Origin: Bdellovibrio sp.
GTDB lineage: Bacteria; Bdellovibrionota; Bdellovibrionia; Bdellovibrionales; Bdellovibrionaceae
NCBI GenBank assembly: GCA_020720425.1
Contig: DYOP01000015.1
Location: 1 to 41,603 of the forward strand
Length of the DNA stretch: 41,603 nt
Direction of reading: 5' to 3'
Below, one piece after another: positions 27,280 to 34,578 of the stretch. Position numbers and translations under genes: made by a program. Numbering within the stretch: position 1 is the first letter of the stretch; the number at the start of each line of letters is the position of its first letter. The notes under the pieces were generated by a model. The model saw nothing but the letters and a program-made list of their open reading frames with translations. It made no database searches and had not been told where the DNA came from.

Positions 27280-27389
27280 AAAATCACACAGGGGCTAAAT
27301 CATACAAAACGGTTAAAACACACAAGATCTAAATCGCACAAAACGGTAAAATCACACAAAACGGTAAAATCACATAACAGGGTAAAATC
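27280..27389. repeat. Degenerate 16-18 bp tandem repeats between two minus-strand genes
   Basis: The 300-base stretch 27174-27473 has no gene. It holds about six tandem units with consensus AAAATCACACAAAACGGT, at 27280, 27297, 27315, 27331, 27348 and 27366. The last two full copies are the most alike. The array lies in the upstream region of the propeller lipoprotein gene (start 27173). It may be a protein-binding array or simple slippage. In one plus-strand frame the units translate as Lys-Ser-His repeats, but there is no sign of a real gene. Confidence 0.75.
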
Positions 27390-27402
27390 TTGGATTCAAT
27401 AC

Positions 27403-27434
27403 AAAAAACTCTAATGTTAATCTTAGAGTTTTTT
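27403..27434. terminator. Strong bidirectional rho-independent terminator
   Basis: A perfect 12-bp stem, AAAAAACTCTAA (27403-27414) with TTAGAGTTTTTT (27423-27434), closes an 8-base loop. Because A and T runs flank the stem symmetrically it can work in both directions. It lies just downstream of the last gene of the minus-strand pseudopilin cluster. Confidence 0.8.
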
Positions 27435-27473
27435 AAACTTAAATTTTATGATCCTAGGTAAAGATTTATCATC

Positions 27474-28412
27474 TTAAAAGGCAAATTCGAGCTGATTGAC
27501 TTTCATGTATTGATAAGTGGCAAGCCCTGCAAGTACGGCAATTAAAAATCGATTACGTTTTAAAAAACTGGGTTTACTAGCTGCTGTATCAAATGATGTA
27601 TGCGTTAATGCATTTTCTGACCAGCTGTCTTTGGTAACAGATAAGTCTTCCCATAAAATAAATCTTTGTGTTTGTTTAATTAGCATAAATGAGTTCCATC
27701 TAAAATCGTTGGCTGAGCCTCTGATCCAATTTAAGTGCGATTTGATTTGAGTCACATTATTTAAAAATTCATTAAAGGTTCCAGAAAAAATATAAGGAGC
27801 CCAAAGGCTCGAAACCAGAGTCCACTCATAGGTTTTGTTAAAATCAACATTTGTAAATTCTGTTACCTTTTGCCCATTTATAAACAAAACAAAATCCTCT
27901 CCGCCTTTTTGACCTTTTATCCAGCTTATCATATGGCTTAGTTTTAAGTATTGCTCCTCAAGCTCCTTATCTCCATCAAGTTGAATTGTTTCTAATTGAG
28001 TGTTCATGGTTTTAATCCATTTTACATCATTTGTTGGCGTCATCTCACTTATGCGTTTAAGCAATAGGTTTTGAAACCTTTTGGTAGCTGGAGTTTTTTT
28101 AAGTTCAAGTGTTTTAATATAAAATGCTTTTAACTGTCGGTATTGCTCAGATTCAGATTTATAATTTGAGGTTAATATAGCTTCAAGTTTAAGTTCATAA
28201 TTTTCGGGTATAAAATCGGTTTGGAGTTTTTGTTCTATCCATTTTTGAGGGGTTATAAATTGAGAATGGCTTTTTAAGAAAGCATAATATTCGACAAGAT
28301 TTGTTTCGGGAGCTCTAAAAAGTACGTGTTCATTAGCTTCCGAAGGGGGGAGGGCATAGGCCAAAGCATTTAGACCGCTTAATTGTAGTAACAATAAAAA
28401 TACAGCTTTCAT
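27474..28412 (-). CDS. Secreted or membrane-anchored protein of unknown function in the pseudopilin cluster
   Basis: I do not recognise this 312-residue protein. An N-terminal signal peptide (MKAVFLLLLQLSGLNALAYA) is followed by a mostly helical, charged region, a Trp-rich part (about 190-260, with TYEWTLVSSLWAPYIFSG and NWIRGSANDFRWNSF), and a hydrophobic stretch near the C-terminus (FLIAVLAGLATYQYM), so it may be a periplasmic protein anchored by a C-terminal helix. It is the last gene of the cluster; its ATG overlaps the stop of the CpaB-like gene by 4 bp, so it is probably co-translated and belongs to the same machine. A strong terminator follows. Confidence 0.7.
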   Translation of the reverse strand: MKAVFLLLLQLSGLNALAYALPPSEANEHVLFRAPETNLVEYYAFLKSHSQFITPQKWIEQKLQTDFIPENYELKLEAILTSNYKSESEQYRQLKAFYIKTLELKKTPATKRFQNLLLKRISEMTPTNDVKWIKTMNTQLETIQLDGDKELEEQYLKLSHMISWIKGQKGGEDFVLFINGQKVTEFTNVDFNKTYEWTLVSSLWAPYIFSGTFNEFLNNVTQIKSHLNWIRGSANDFRWNSFMLIKQTQRFILWEDLSVTKDSWSENALTHTSFDTAASKPSFLKRNRFLIAVLAGLATYQYMKVNQLEFAF

Positions 28413-28951
28413 AAGGCGCTCCCTTGAATTTTTTCAATTTTCGATTTTAATTTAAATACTTTTTTTTGATTTTTATTAAGTCTTACTTTTTTGCTTTTAA
28501 GGACGGCAAAAACAGGCTGCGAAAGCATTTCGATGTGCTTATTTTGCCCTTCTTCAATCAGCGCCGAAAAGTATGACAAATCAGGTGCGTTTCTAATAAT
28601 TTTTATATTTTTTAAAGCTAATTGCCTTTTGCCATTAAGTGTTTGAGACGATGAATATAAATCGGCTCGTGCCGCCCTTTCGACAAGATTACTAATCGAG
28701 TCAATATTTTCGATTTCCAAAGGAATTAAGACATAGCCCTCCGGAATATACCCAGACAAATACTCTTGGCTTTGTTCTTGGTTTTGACCATGATTTAGAT
28801 TTTCAGAAGCCACGGGGTTGCTTTGCTTAGTTTTATTATTAAATAGAGGTGCAACTATAATAATTAAACTGACCACAAGGGTAACGATAATTGTTAGCCT
28901 TGCATTTTTATCTTCTAGATATTTTTTAAATCCGATTATTAATTCACTCAT
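28409..28951 (-). CDS. Single-pass membrane protein, possibly CpaB/RcpC-like
   Basis: A 180-residue protein with one membrane helix (about 20-38, LTIIVTLVVSLIIIVAPLF), a short Gln/Asn-rich linker and a soluble domain starting GYIPEGYVLIPLEIEN and ending FAVLKSKKVRLN. The phrase recalls the SAF/CpaB region of Flp pilus assembly proteins, a family that sits in the periplasm near the secretin, but the match is weak. I chose ATG 28951 (MSELIIGF): it overlaps the preceding stop as ATGAGTGA, a typical coupling. An open frame continues to 29011 but has no ribosome binding site. The cluster context (prepilins upstream) supports a role in a Tad-like system. Confidence 0.55.
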   Translation of the reverse strand: MSELIIGFKKYLEDKNARLTIIVTLVVSLIIIVAPLFNNKTKQSNPVASENLNHGQNQEQSQEYLSGYIPEGYVLIPLEIENIDSISNLVERAARADLYSSSQTLNGKRQLALKNIKIIRNAPDLSYFSALIEEGQNKHIEMLSQPVFAVLKSKKVRLNKNQKKVFKLKSKIEKIQGSAL

Positions 28952-29207
28952 AAATATTTTCTTGAATAGGTTTTTTATTTGTTTTGAGGGCATTTTTAAC
29001 TCCCTGCTCAAAGCTTGTGATAAATATGAGCAGCACTAAAAAAAATAAAATGAGTTCGATAAAGATTTGTCCGCGCTGAGCAATGGTTTTATTATACTTT
29101 CTGCTGCTAATGAGCTTTCTGAAGCTTTTATGAGCGTTGCTGAGCAGCCATTCATAATCGACAAATGATCGTTTTTTAGATTTGATGAGCCATTGGGACT
29201 TATCCAT
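28944..29207 (-). CDS. TadE-like pseudopilin with a 46-residue leader
   Basis: An 87-residue protein with a class of prepilin signal: a long basic leader, then RG|QIFIELILFFLVLLIFI with Gly at -1 and Glu at +5, followed by a short soluble tail. Prepilin peptidase should cut after the Gly and the mature protein would be a small TadE-like membrane pseudopilin. The ATG at 29207 has GGAGG seven bases upstream, which supports this start, although it lies 172 bp inside the preceding gene. It overlaps the next gene by 8 bp. The leader is longer than usual. Confidence 0.7.
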   Translation of the reverse strand: MDKSQWLIKSKKRSFVDYEWLLSNAHKSFRKLISSRKYNKTIAQRGQIFIELILFFLVLLIFITSFEQGVKNALKTNKKPIQENIYE

Positions 29208-29968
29208 TTTTTAACCTCCGCAGTTTGACGAGCTTGAACCTTCCATTCGAGGGCTACTTTTTGAGATTGTTCAATATTGGGGCTAAGTTCGTATTGCCTA
29301 AAAAACTGACCTGGGTTTGATATCCGGACGGGGTGAGTAAAGCTCATGCTTTTTGGTCGAATCCACTGAATATTGTATGAATTAACAAGGTTATTACTTT
29401 TGTTTATCGCCTTTTTAATATGGTTAATTGATTTAACTATTCCTCCCGTTTTAATCATCAATATTTGAGCCAGTAAAGCTGTCTGCTTGGCCTTTAAAGC
29501 CCTTCCAAGAGTTTGGGTTATGTCGTTCAAAACTTTACCATATCCATAGGTCGAAGGAGTTAACATAAGGGTTTTGGCTACTAGATTTGCTTGTTGTAGC
29601 CTTTTCATGGGTTGGTTTAACTGTAATAGGCTTTGAGTTTGATCGGCTACTGAACTTTGAATTTTTAAAAGACCAATTCGGCAATGATTTCTTGAGGATT
29701 TATTAATTTTAATGTGCCCCATTTGACCCATAAATAAATAATAGGATAGGGCAAACAGAGGAAGTAAAATAAGTAACCCAATAAGTGCTGATCCATTTTG
29801 CGAATCAAGGCGGTTTTTAAGCTGGCGTGGATGTTGATGATAAGGCCGAGATAAGCTGAAATTGAACTTATGAGAGAGATAGAGATAAGGATAAAAGTAA
29901 AAATAATTAGCGCGAGAGTGAGCTTGCGAGCGATTAGGGTAGGCAGAGCTAAGTTTGTGGTGACACAT
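29036..29968 (-). CDS. TadE/TadG-like pseudopilin, possibly extended by a frameshift
   Basis: This protein of about 310 residues has a long, Tyr/His-rich leader, then NG|SALIGLLILLPLFALSYYLF, a prepilin-like cleavage site followed by a membrane helix; the +5 Glu is replaced by Gly. The rest is a soluble, helical domain. I start it at ATG 29968 with AGGAT about 9 bases upstream; a TTG at 30007 would extend it into the gene before. The last 172 bp overlap the next gene in another frame. A one-base shift in the A-run just before 29205 would end the frame at a TAA a few bases later, so the tail (about 57 residues) may not be original. Confidence 0.6.
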   Translation of the reverse strand: MCHHKLSSAYPNRSQAHSRANYFYFYPYLYLSHKFNFSLSRPYHQHPRQLKNRLDSQNGSALIGLLILLPLFALSYYLFMGQMGHIKINKSSRNHCRIGLLKIQSSVADQTQSLLQLNQPMKRLQQANLVAKTLMLTPSTYGYGKVLNDITQTLGRALKAKQTALLAQILMIKTGGIVKSINHIKKAINKSNNLVNSYNIQWIRPKSMSFTHPVRISNPGQFFRQYELSPNIEQSQKVALEWKVQARQTAEVKKWISPNGSSNLKNDHLSIMNGCSATLIKASESSLAAESIIKPLLSADKSLSNSFYFF

Positions 29969-29996
29969 AAATATATATCCTATTTTGACAAATATT

Positions 29997-30416
29997 TTAT
30001 TTAACAAATGGGAGTTGAGAGTTAACCGTCCATTTTAAATTTATGCCGTTTGATCGAAATGAATTTTCAAAGGGGTCTAATTTAATTAAAAAATCAATTC
30101 GGGGAGAGCTATGATGGGAGATCTGAATTTGAAAGTTTTTAAGTCCTACGTTTTTAAAAATAGAACCTATTTTAAATCGAAAAGCGTTATTGCATTGGGC
30201 TTTTGAGTAAGTAGATTGATAACAGGCCGCGAGTTCATCACTAAAATAATAAGAGTGGTTATAGGCTAAATATAAAGGGATGGTCTTAATAACAAGTATA
30301 ACCAATAAAGTAATAACCGTAAGCCCTAAAGTTGTTTCAATAACGCTAGCCCCTTTTTGAGAGCTTAAGGGGGCTAGCGTTTTAAAATTAAAAATGTGGC
30401 TTGTATTAGTTATCAT
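29997..30416 (-). CDS. TadE-like pseudopilin
   Basis: A 139-residue protein with a leader ending QKG|ASVIETTLGLTVITLLVILV: Gly at -1, Glu at +5 and a hydrophobic helix, the standard signal for type IV prepilin-like proteins of the TadE class. The soluble part has two Cys residues (ACYQSTYSKAQC) that could form a disulfide. The ATG overlaps the stop of the Flp prepilin gene by 11 bp, so translation is probably coupled. It should be a minor pilin or a component that starts assembly, by family knowledge. Confidence 0.75.
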   Translation of the reverse strand: MITNTSHIFNFKTLAPLSSQKGASVIETTLGLTVITLLVILVIKTIPLYLAYNHSYYFSDELAACYQSTYSKAQCNNAFRFKIGSIFKNVGLKNFQIQISHHSSPRIDFLIKLDPFENSFRSNGINLKWTVNSQLPFVK

Positions 30417-30705
30417 TAAAAAGTGTATTAATATCTTTTTTTTCGGTTAAACCTTGTTCTGCCCGAGGGGCCCTGATTCCAGAAGTGTTAGAGCCTATAC
30501 TGTTGGCAATCTGAGCAAATTTATAACGGATACTTTGTCCAACAAATTGCATCACTGTAATTCCGGCAATGGCAACAAAGCTAACAATCAGTAAATATTC
30601 AATTAACCCCTGACCTTTTTGATTTAATTTATTGCTATTAATTGGCATTGGGTGATTGGCTTTTGGGAGAAGTGCTTTGAATGGTCGGTTTGTTTTTGCG
30701 TTCAT
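30406..30705 (-). CDS. Flp-type prepilin
   Basis: The first gene of the cluster encodes a 99-residue Flp/Fap pilin precursor. The cleavage site NQKG|QGLIEYLLIVSFVAIAG has Gly at -1, Glu at +5 and Tyr at +6, the hallmark of Flp pilins. The mature part is about 60 residues, mostly one helix plus a short hydrophilic tail. ATG 30705 follows AAGGAGG at a spacing of about 8 bases; the longer frame to 30747 reads through this site. No TadA, TadB/C, CpaC or prepilin peptidase gene is within the window, so the motor must be elsewhere. Confidence 0.85.
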   Translation of the reverse strand: MNAKTNRPFKALLPKANHPMPINSNKLNQKGQGLIEYLLIVSFVAIAGITVMQFVGQSIRYKFAQIANSIGSNTSGIRAPRAEQGLTEKKDINTLFNDN

Positions 30706-30930
30706 TTGATTGGCCTCCTTATTGTTGTGGTTACAGCTAAAATGCAAATGGGCGGGAGGAGTTAATTTTAAATAATTCGAGATAAGTCTATTTTAAAAGC
30801 GTTGATTCCGAACTGTGGGCAGCTTATTGCGGACGAAAATAAACTTTTAATTTGAAAAAAATTGGGTGTATGGGCGATGAGTTACAAAAAAACTCTATTG
30901 ATAGTCGGGCAAGGTTAAGGTAATTTTTGA

Positions 30931-30960
30931 TTGAAAATATTTTTAACAAAGAATTATACA
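30931..30960 (+). promoter_or_regulatory. Candidate sigma-70 promoter of a small gene
   Basis: TTGAAA at 30931-30936 and TATACA at 30955-30960 are 18 bases apart, a good -35/-10 pair. The ATG of the next gene is at 30975, so the leader would be only about 8 bases, which would leave little of the upstream AAGGGG site. The promoter is therefore uncertain. Confidence 0.4.
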
Positions 30961-30974
30961 CATAAGGGGTTGGA

Positions 30975-31196
30975 ATGGCTGAAAAAGTAAAACTATCAAA
31001 AGATGGCAGTTCAATTGATTTTGTTCAGTCTGATAGCATACCCTCTTCGGTTAAAAAATTTAGACAGGGGCCTGAGATTGAAGGATTTTATCGTTTTGTT
31101 TATGAAAATGACCTACAAAAAGAAGCCTTAGTTATTTTAGAAAAAATTATTTTGGCCCGTAAAGAAAAGAAAAAATCTGTTCTTGTAAAAAAATAA
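30975..31196 (+). CDS. Small conserved-looking protein of unknown function
   Basis: A 73-residue soluble protein that I do not recognise. It starts with a short Lys/Ser-rich segment, has a likely amphipathic helix in the middle (IEGFYRFVYENDLQKEALVILEKI is helical in pattern), and ends with a basic tail (ARKEKKKSVLVKK). AAGGGG lies before ATG 30975. It stands alone between a divergent pilin cluster and a secreted protein gene. The coding call rests on the ribosome binding site, the promoter-like upstream pair and a balanced composition. Confidence 0.65.
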   Translation: MAEKVKLSKDGSSIDFVQSDSIPSSVKKFRQGPEIEGFYRFVYENDLQKEALVILEKIILARKEKKKSVLVKK

Positions 31197-31319
31197 AAGA
31201 TTTTGTTGTAACGCAATCGTTCGGTTTTATTAATAGTTGTTAGGCATTTTGCATTATGCCTATAATTTTTATCTTCCTATGGAATTAACCATGGGCTTAC
31301 GAACTAAGGAGATATCTCG

Positions 31320-31793
31320 ATGTTTAAAGGTCTACTGTTTGCAGCAAGTTTAATGGTTAGTATTGTTAGTTTTGCTTCGCCCAAGGTGGGTGACTCAGTA
31401 ACTTTTCAAGGGGTGTTTGCTGGTGGTGGCGGCGGTTCAATTGATTTTGAACAAAGCATGACGATTACAAAAATGAATGCCACTGAGATTGGTCTGGCTA
31501 CAAGCCTAACCGTTGATGGCAATACAGATAATCAAGATGGAACGATGAAAATCGATGAGTATTTAAGCACAGATATGATTTCGCTTATTATGACTCATTG
31601 CACTCAAGAGGGTGGCAAAATTGAAATGGTTGAGGTTGTTGCGGGTCAATTTGAAACCTGCGTTTTTGCTCAAGATGAAGTTCAAAAGGTTTGGATTGGA
31701 CAGGTTCCGTTTGGAATTGTTAAGCAGATTATGCTTGATGAAATGAAAAACACAATTTCGGTCGAAGTTAAATCTTATACATTTGCTAAGTAG
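31320..31793 (+). CDS. Small secreted protein of unknown function
   Basis: A 157-residue exported protein. MFKGLLFAASLMVSIVSFASP is a typical Sec signal peptide with a cleavage site after FAS. The mature part is predicted to be mostly beta, with a Gly-rich loop (AGGGGGS) near the N-terminus and two Cys (THCTQEGG and FETCVF) that may pair. AAGGAG about 9 bases before the ATG gives a strong start. A terminator follows. No known domain was recognised. The end of the gene is copied directly after its stop codon. Confidence 0.8.
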   Translation: MFKGLLFAASLMVSIVSFASPKVGDSVTFQGVFAGGGGGSIDFEQSMTITKMNATEIGLATSLTVDGNTDNQDGTMKIDEYLSTDMISLIMTHCTQEGGKIEMVEVVAGQFETCVFAQDEVQKVWIGQVPFGIVKQIMLDEMKNTISVEVKSYTFAK

Positions 31794-31821
31794 TAAAGTT
31801 AAATCTTATACATTTGCAAAG
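31765..31821 (+). repeat. 26-bp direct repeat over the stop codon
   Basis: Bases 31765-31790 (the last codons of the secreted protein gene) recur at 31796-31821 with one mismatch, 31 bp apart. The second copy is untranslated because the stop codon lies between the copies. Confidence 0.9.
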
Positions 31822-31839
31822 TGTGGAGTTTTAATAGGT

Positions 31840-31872
31840 AAAAGGGGGGCTTGTTCCCCTTTTCTTTTTTTT
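31840..31872 (+). terminator. Rho-independent terminator
   Basis: AAAAGGGG pairs with CCCCTTTT around a short GGCTTGTT-type loop and is followed by CTTTTTTTT. This is a strong terminator for the secreted protein gene. Confidence 0.85.
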
Positions 31873-31974
31873 GCTCTGCGTGAAGTTGCTGACATGACAA
31901 TAATTTGAGTCTCGCTCTATTGTTAGAGTACCTTAAAATAAGATTTTTGGATTAACTTTTCTTTGGAGGTGCGT

Positions 31975-32910
31975 ATGGCTTTTGATGTGAGCAAATCAAG
32001 CTTTCTAAAATGGTCAGAACTAGAAAATTCAGGATTAATTAATTCAGAAATAATCAATTCAGAGTTAAATTTAAATAATTTAAAAAGCTTATCTCCTAGG
32101 TCTGTTGTTACCCCAGATATGGCCAGAAAACTCCTGATCCAATCGGGAGTGATTTTAAAGCCTAAAACAATTTCGTTTCAAATGCTCAAGGGAGGCGTTG
32201 CAAAAACAAGCTCGGCCCTTTCGATTGCCATCAGAGCAAGCCACTATGGTTACCGTGTTTTATTAGTTGATTTAGATCAACAGGCTAATTTGTCTTATGC
32301 TTTAGGTGAGTTAAAAGAATCTTCATATGTTTGGCTTGATATTGCCGAAAAAAAAATCAATATCACTGAGGCTATCGTATCGGTGATGCCAAATTTAGAT
32401 TTGATTCCTTCAAATTTAAATAATTCTGTTTTAGAAAAGGTTTTAATTCGATCTCATCGTAATTGGATGATGAGCGTAAAAGGCCCGCTCGAAGAGATTA
32501 AAAATAATTATGATTGGATAATCATAGACACTGCCCCCAGTTTAACTGTTGTTAATTCGGCTGTTACTTGCGCCAGCCAATGTGTCGTGCTGCCGGTTAC
32601 TCCCGATCCATTTGCCATTATGGGTTTATCAAAGCATTTAGAAGAGTTAAAAGAAATTGAATCAGATTTTGATCTTAAAGGGCTTGATAAAAAGATTTTA
32701 TTTACACGGTTTGATGCTCGTGAAAGCTTAAGCCAAAAGTATTTATTTGAATGCGCCGAAAAGTATCCGGATTTCATGCTAGACAGTTATATTCGTAACA
32801 CAGCTGAAATAAAAAAGTCGGTTCAAGAAAAGCGCGATATTTTTAAAACATCAACCACGGCCAAGCTTGATTATGATTTAGTAACTCGCGAACTAATGAG
32901 TTTACAATAA
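31975..32910 (+). CDS. ParA-family ATPase
   Basis: A 311-residue ATPase of the ParA/MinD group, which uses nonspecific DNA binding or the membrane to position plasmids, chromosomes or protein clusters. The deviant Walker A is KGGVAKTS (72-79), the Walker A' region is LLVDLDQQANLS, and Walker B is DWIIIDTAPS. An N-terminal extension of about 65 residues precedes it and contains a possible helix-turn-helix (TPDMARKLLIQSGV). I chose ATG 31975, 4 bases after GGAGGT. No ParB with a typical HTH is adjacent; instead a low-complexity acidic protein gene follows after 45 bp. This suggests positioning of a cargo other than a plasmid, but that is inference. Confidence 0.88.
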   Translation: MAFDVSKSSFLKWSELENSGLINSEIINSELNLNNLKSLSPRSVVTPDMARKLLIQSGVILKPKTISFQMLKGGVAKTSSALSIAIRASHYGYRVLLVDLDQQANLSYALGELKESSYVWLDIAEKKINITEAIVSVMPNLDLIPSNLNNSVLEKVLIRSHRNWMMSVKGPLEEIKNNYDWIIIDTAPSLTVVNSAVTCASQCVVLPVTPDPFAIMGLSKHLEELKEIESDFDLKGLDKKILFTRFDARESLSQKYLFECAEKYPDFMLDSYIRNTAEIKKSVQEKRDIFKTSTTAKLDYDLVTRELMSLQ

Positions 32911-32955
32911 GTACTTATTTAACAAATGAGTTTAACCTGAGGGAGAATATACGTT

Positions 32956-33792
32956 ATGCCAAGTTTTAAAGACAAAAATTCAAAAAGGGATTTTGCGGCG
33001 ACTCAAGCTAAAAAAAGACGACCCACCGAGGATTTGAAAAAGAATAATGATAAAGAATCTTCGTATGGCAGAGAGAGAGATAAAGAAACTGTGCCTAATC
33101 AAACTATGCACAAAGAACATATGCACAAGGATACTATGCATGAAGAAGTTATGCATAAAGAAACTGAGATTAAGGTTGTTCATGTCGATTCAAATTTAAA
33201 TGATAATGAGGCGGGTTTTCGAAATCAAAGAGAGGAAGTGCTTAGTTCAGATGGTTTAAATGAGAAATCTTTGGGGTTGAAAAATAATAAAAATAGTTTT
33301 GATCAGGTCAATGCTTTTGATGAGGAGCCTGATATGAGTCATGAAATCAATGCGGAGGCTAATACTAATACTCATACTGATGCCGATAGTGATAGTGGGT
33401 TTGAGATGGGTCGTGATGCGAAGCCTGAGACGGAAACTGACACCGAGACCGAGACTGATGCAGAGACTGATAATAGCTTTGAAGAAACCGAGAAAGAAGA
33501 AAAAATTGAAATTCACTTTCCGGGTGATCATGTTTTGCGGAAGGTGATACCATCTGTATTTGATCTTAGTGAGGCCGTTTTGACAGATTGGATGCAGGAT
33601 AAAAATTTTGAATCGTTACCTATTCAAAATCCATTTGTTAGATTTGCCGCTAAAAAAGGTTTACGTCAGGCTAAGACTATCGAAAAAAAGGTGCTTGAGC
33701 ACCCGGTTACCGAAAAAGTGGTTACTAAGCTTTTTGAGGCGGGTATAAAGGCCCAAACGATTGTTGATAATATTAAAAGTAAAACCAAATAG
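32956..33792 (+). CDS. Low-complexity partner of ParA with Met/His and Glu/Thr/Asp repeats
   Basis: A 278-residue soluble protein that I do not recognise. The basic N-terminus (about 1-50, with KKRRPTEDLKK) is followed by a stretch with MHKE/MHKD units (about 52-70), a long acidic segment with TETDTETETDAETD (about 150-175), and an ordered-looking C-terminal part of about 100 residues (from IHFPGDHVLRKVIP on) that includes predicted helices. GAGGGAGA lies before the ATG. Its position after parA and the disordered, charged middle part fit a cargo adaptor or ParB-like partner, but no known DNA-binding motif is visible. The Met/His units could bind a metal. Confidence 0.65.
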   Translation: MPSFKDKNSKRDFAATQAKKRRPTEDLKKNNDKESSYGRERDKETVPNQTMHKEHMHKDTMHEEVMHKETEIKVVHVDSNLNDNEAGFRNQREEVLSSDGLNEKSLGLKNNKNSFDQVNAFDEEPDMSHEINAEANTNTHTDADSDSGFEMGRDAKPETETDTETETDAETDNSFEETEKEEKIEIHFPGDHVLRKVIPSVFDLSEAVLTDWMQDKNFESLPIQNPFVRFAAKKGLRQAKTIEKKVLEHPVTEKVVTKLFEAGIKAQTIVDNIKSKTK

Positions 33793-34024
33793 GCGTTAAT
33801 TAAAATTTTTAATGTTGACCCAAGTTCAAGGGGTAAGTGCACACTAGGCTCGCGCAAGAGACTCATGAAATTCTTTATCAATTCTCCGTGTGGTAACTGA
33901 GAATTGTTTTTGAATTTCACTTCTGACTCAACAACTATTTATGCTTTTGGATTGCGCAAAAGGTGCACTCGTTTTTGAATTCGGCTCTAATTCATGTCTA
34001 ATTTATGTCGAAAGGCTTGGGAAG
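33793..34024. other. Non-coding stretch between convergent genes
   Basis: These 232 bases separate the ParA partner gene from the convergent small gene at 34025. I see GTGCAC twice (about 33835 and 33962), but no convincing terminator, RNA gene or promoter. Confidence 0.3.
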
Positions 34025-34423
34025 CTAATTTTTAAACTGCTCAAGTTGTGATTTAAGCTCAGCCAGAAGAGTTTTTACTTCTATTAGAGAGGCTTCTGAT
34101 AGGGGTACGGAATTAAGTCCTTTAGTCGATTGGCTAAAGCTGTTGGTTTTGCCTTTCGTTTTGGCTTCGTTTTGGTTTTCGGTACATTTGGTGTTAATTA
34201 GCTCCCAGTCAGAAAAGGCATTTTGAAGATCTTGAAAAGTAGCTTCCCATTTTTTATTGGCCCCTCCTCCTTCTTTGTTAGGCATAGGGGCTTGTGAATC
34301 TGAAGGCTGTAGAGACATTAGCGATGAGTCAACAGATGGGTCGTCTACAGGGGGGGGGGCAGGGAATATGCCATGCGGCTTATCCGGTATTATTGTAGCT
34401 TCTTTTTTAAATTTATTATTCAT
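34025..34423 (-). CDS. Small hydrophilic protein of unknown function with a C10 tract
   Basis: A protein of 132 residues without a signal peptide or membrane segment. The N-terminal third is rich in Pro, Asp and Ser; the C-terminal part (about 95-132, SEASLIEVKTLLAELKSQLEQF) has a coiled-coil pattern. The coding strand has ten C in a row at 34359-34350, in the codons for Ala-Pro-Pro-Pro, close to the start. A one-base change there would destroy the frame. I start it at ATG 34423; a TTG 12 bases upstream is the alternative. No good ribosome binding site is seen, so the coding call is moderate. Confidence 0.55.
   Translation of the reverse strand: MNNKFKKEATIIPDKPHGIFPAPPPVDDPSVDSSLMSLQPSDSQAPMPNKEGGGANKKWEATFQDLQNAFSDWELINTKCTENQNEAKTKGKTNSFSQSTKGLNSVPLSEASLIEVKTLLAELKSQLEQFKN
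34350..34359. repeat. G10/C10 homopolymer tract
   Basis: Ten G in a row on the plus strand, inside the small gene at 34025-34423. Such tracts in AT-rich genomes are typical sites of slippage. Confidence 0.95.
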
Positions 34424-34578
34424 ATAAAGTATCAACTATCATGGTACTTTTTATGTCTTAAGATCAAGCATAATTTGACATTACATAGATTTTAAAACAA
34501 GATACCTGTTACTTTTCTAATTATGCCAATTGGCTCTTTGGCTCACTTTAAAATTTAATAACTGTTACCGGAGGTTAT

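Noticed and set aside
27280-27389. CRISPR-like array
   Set aside because: The units follow each other without spacers of constant length and differ from one another; no cas genes are near.
27226-27414. Plus-strand reading frame with repeated Lys-Ser-His units
   Set aside because: It is the translation of the non-coding tandem array, has no ribosome binding site and runs into the terminator stem.
32188-32211. Walker A of ParA reads KGGVAKTS instead of KGGVGKTT
   Set aside because: This variant is familiar in many ParA proteins and does not suggest loss of activity.
33256-33553. Antisense reading frames across the acidic repeat of the ParA partner gene
   Set aside because: They are by-products of the GAGACT-type low-complexity sequence and lack start signals.
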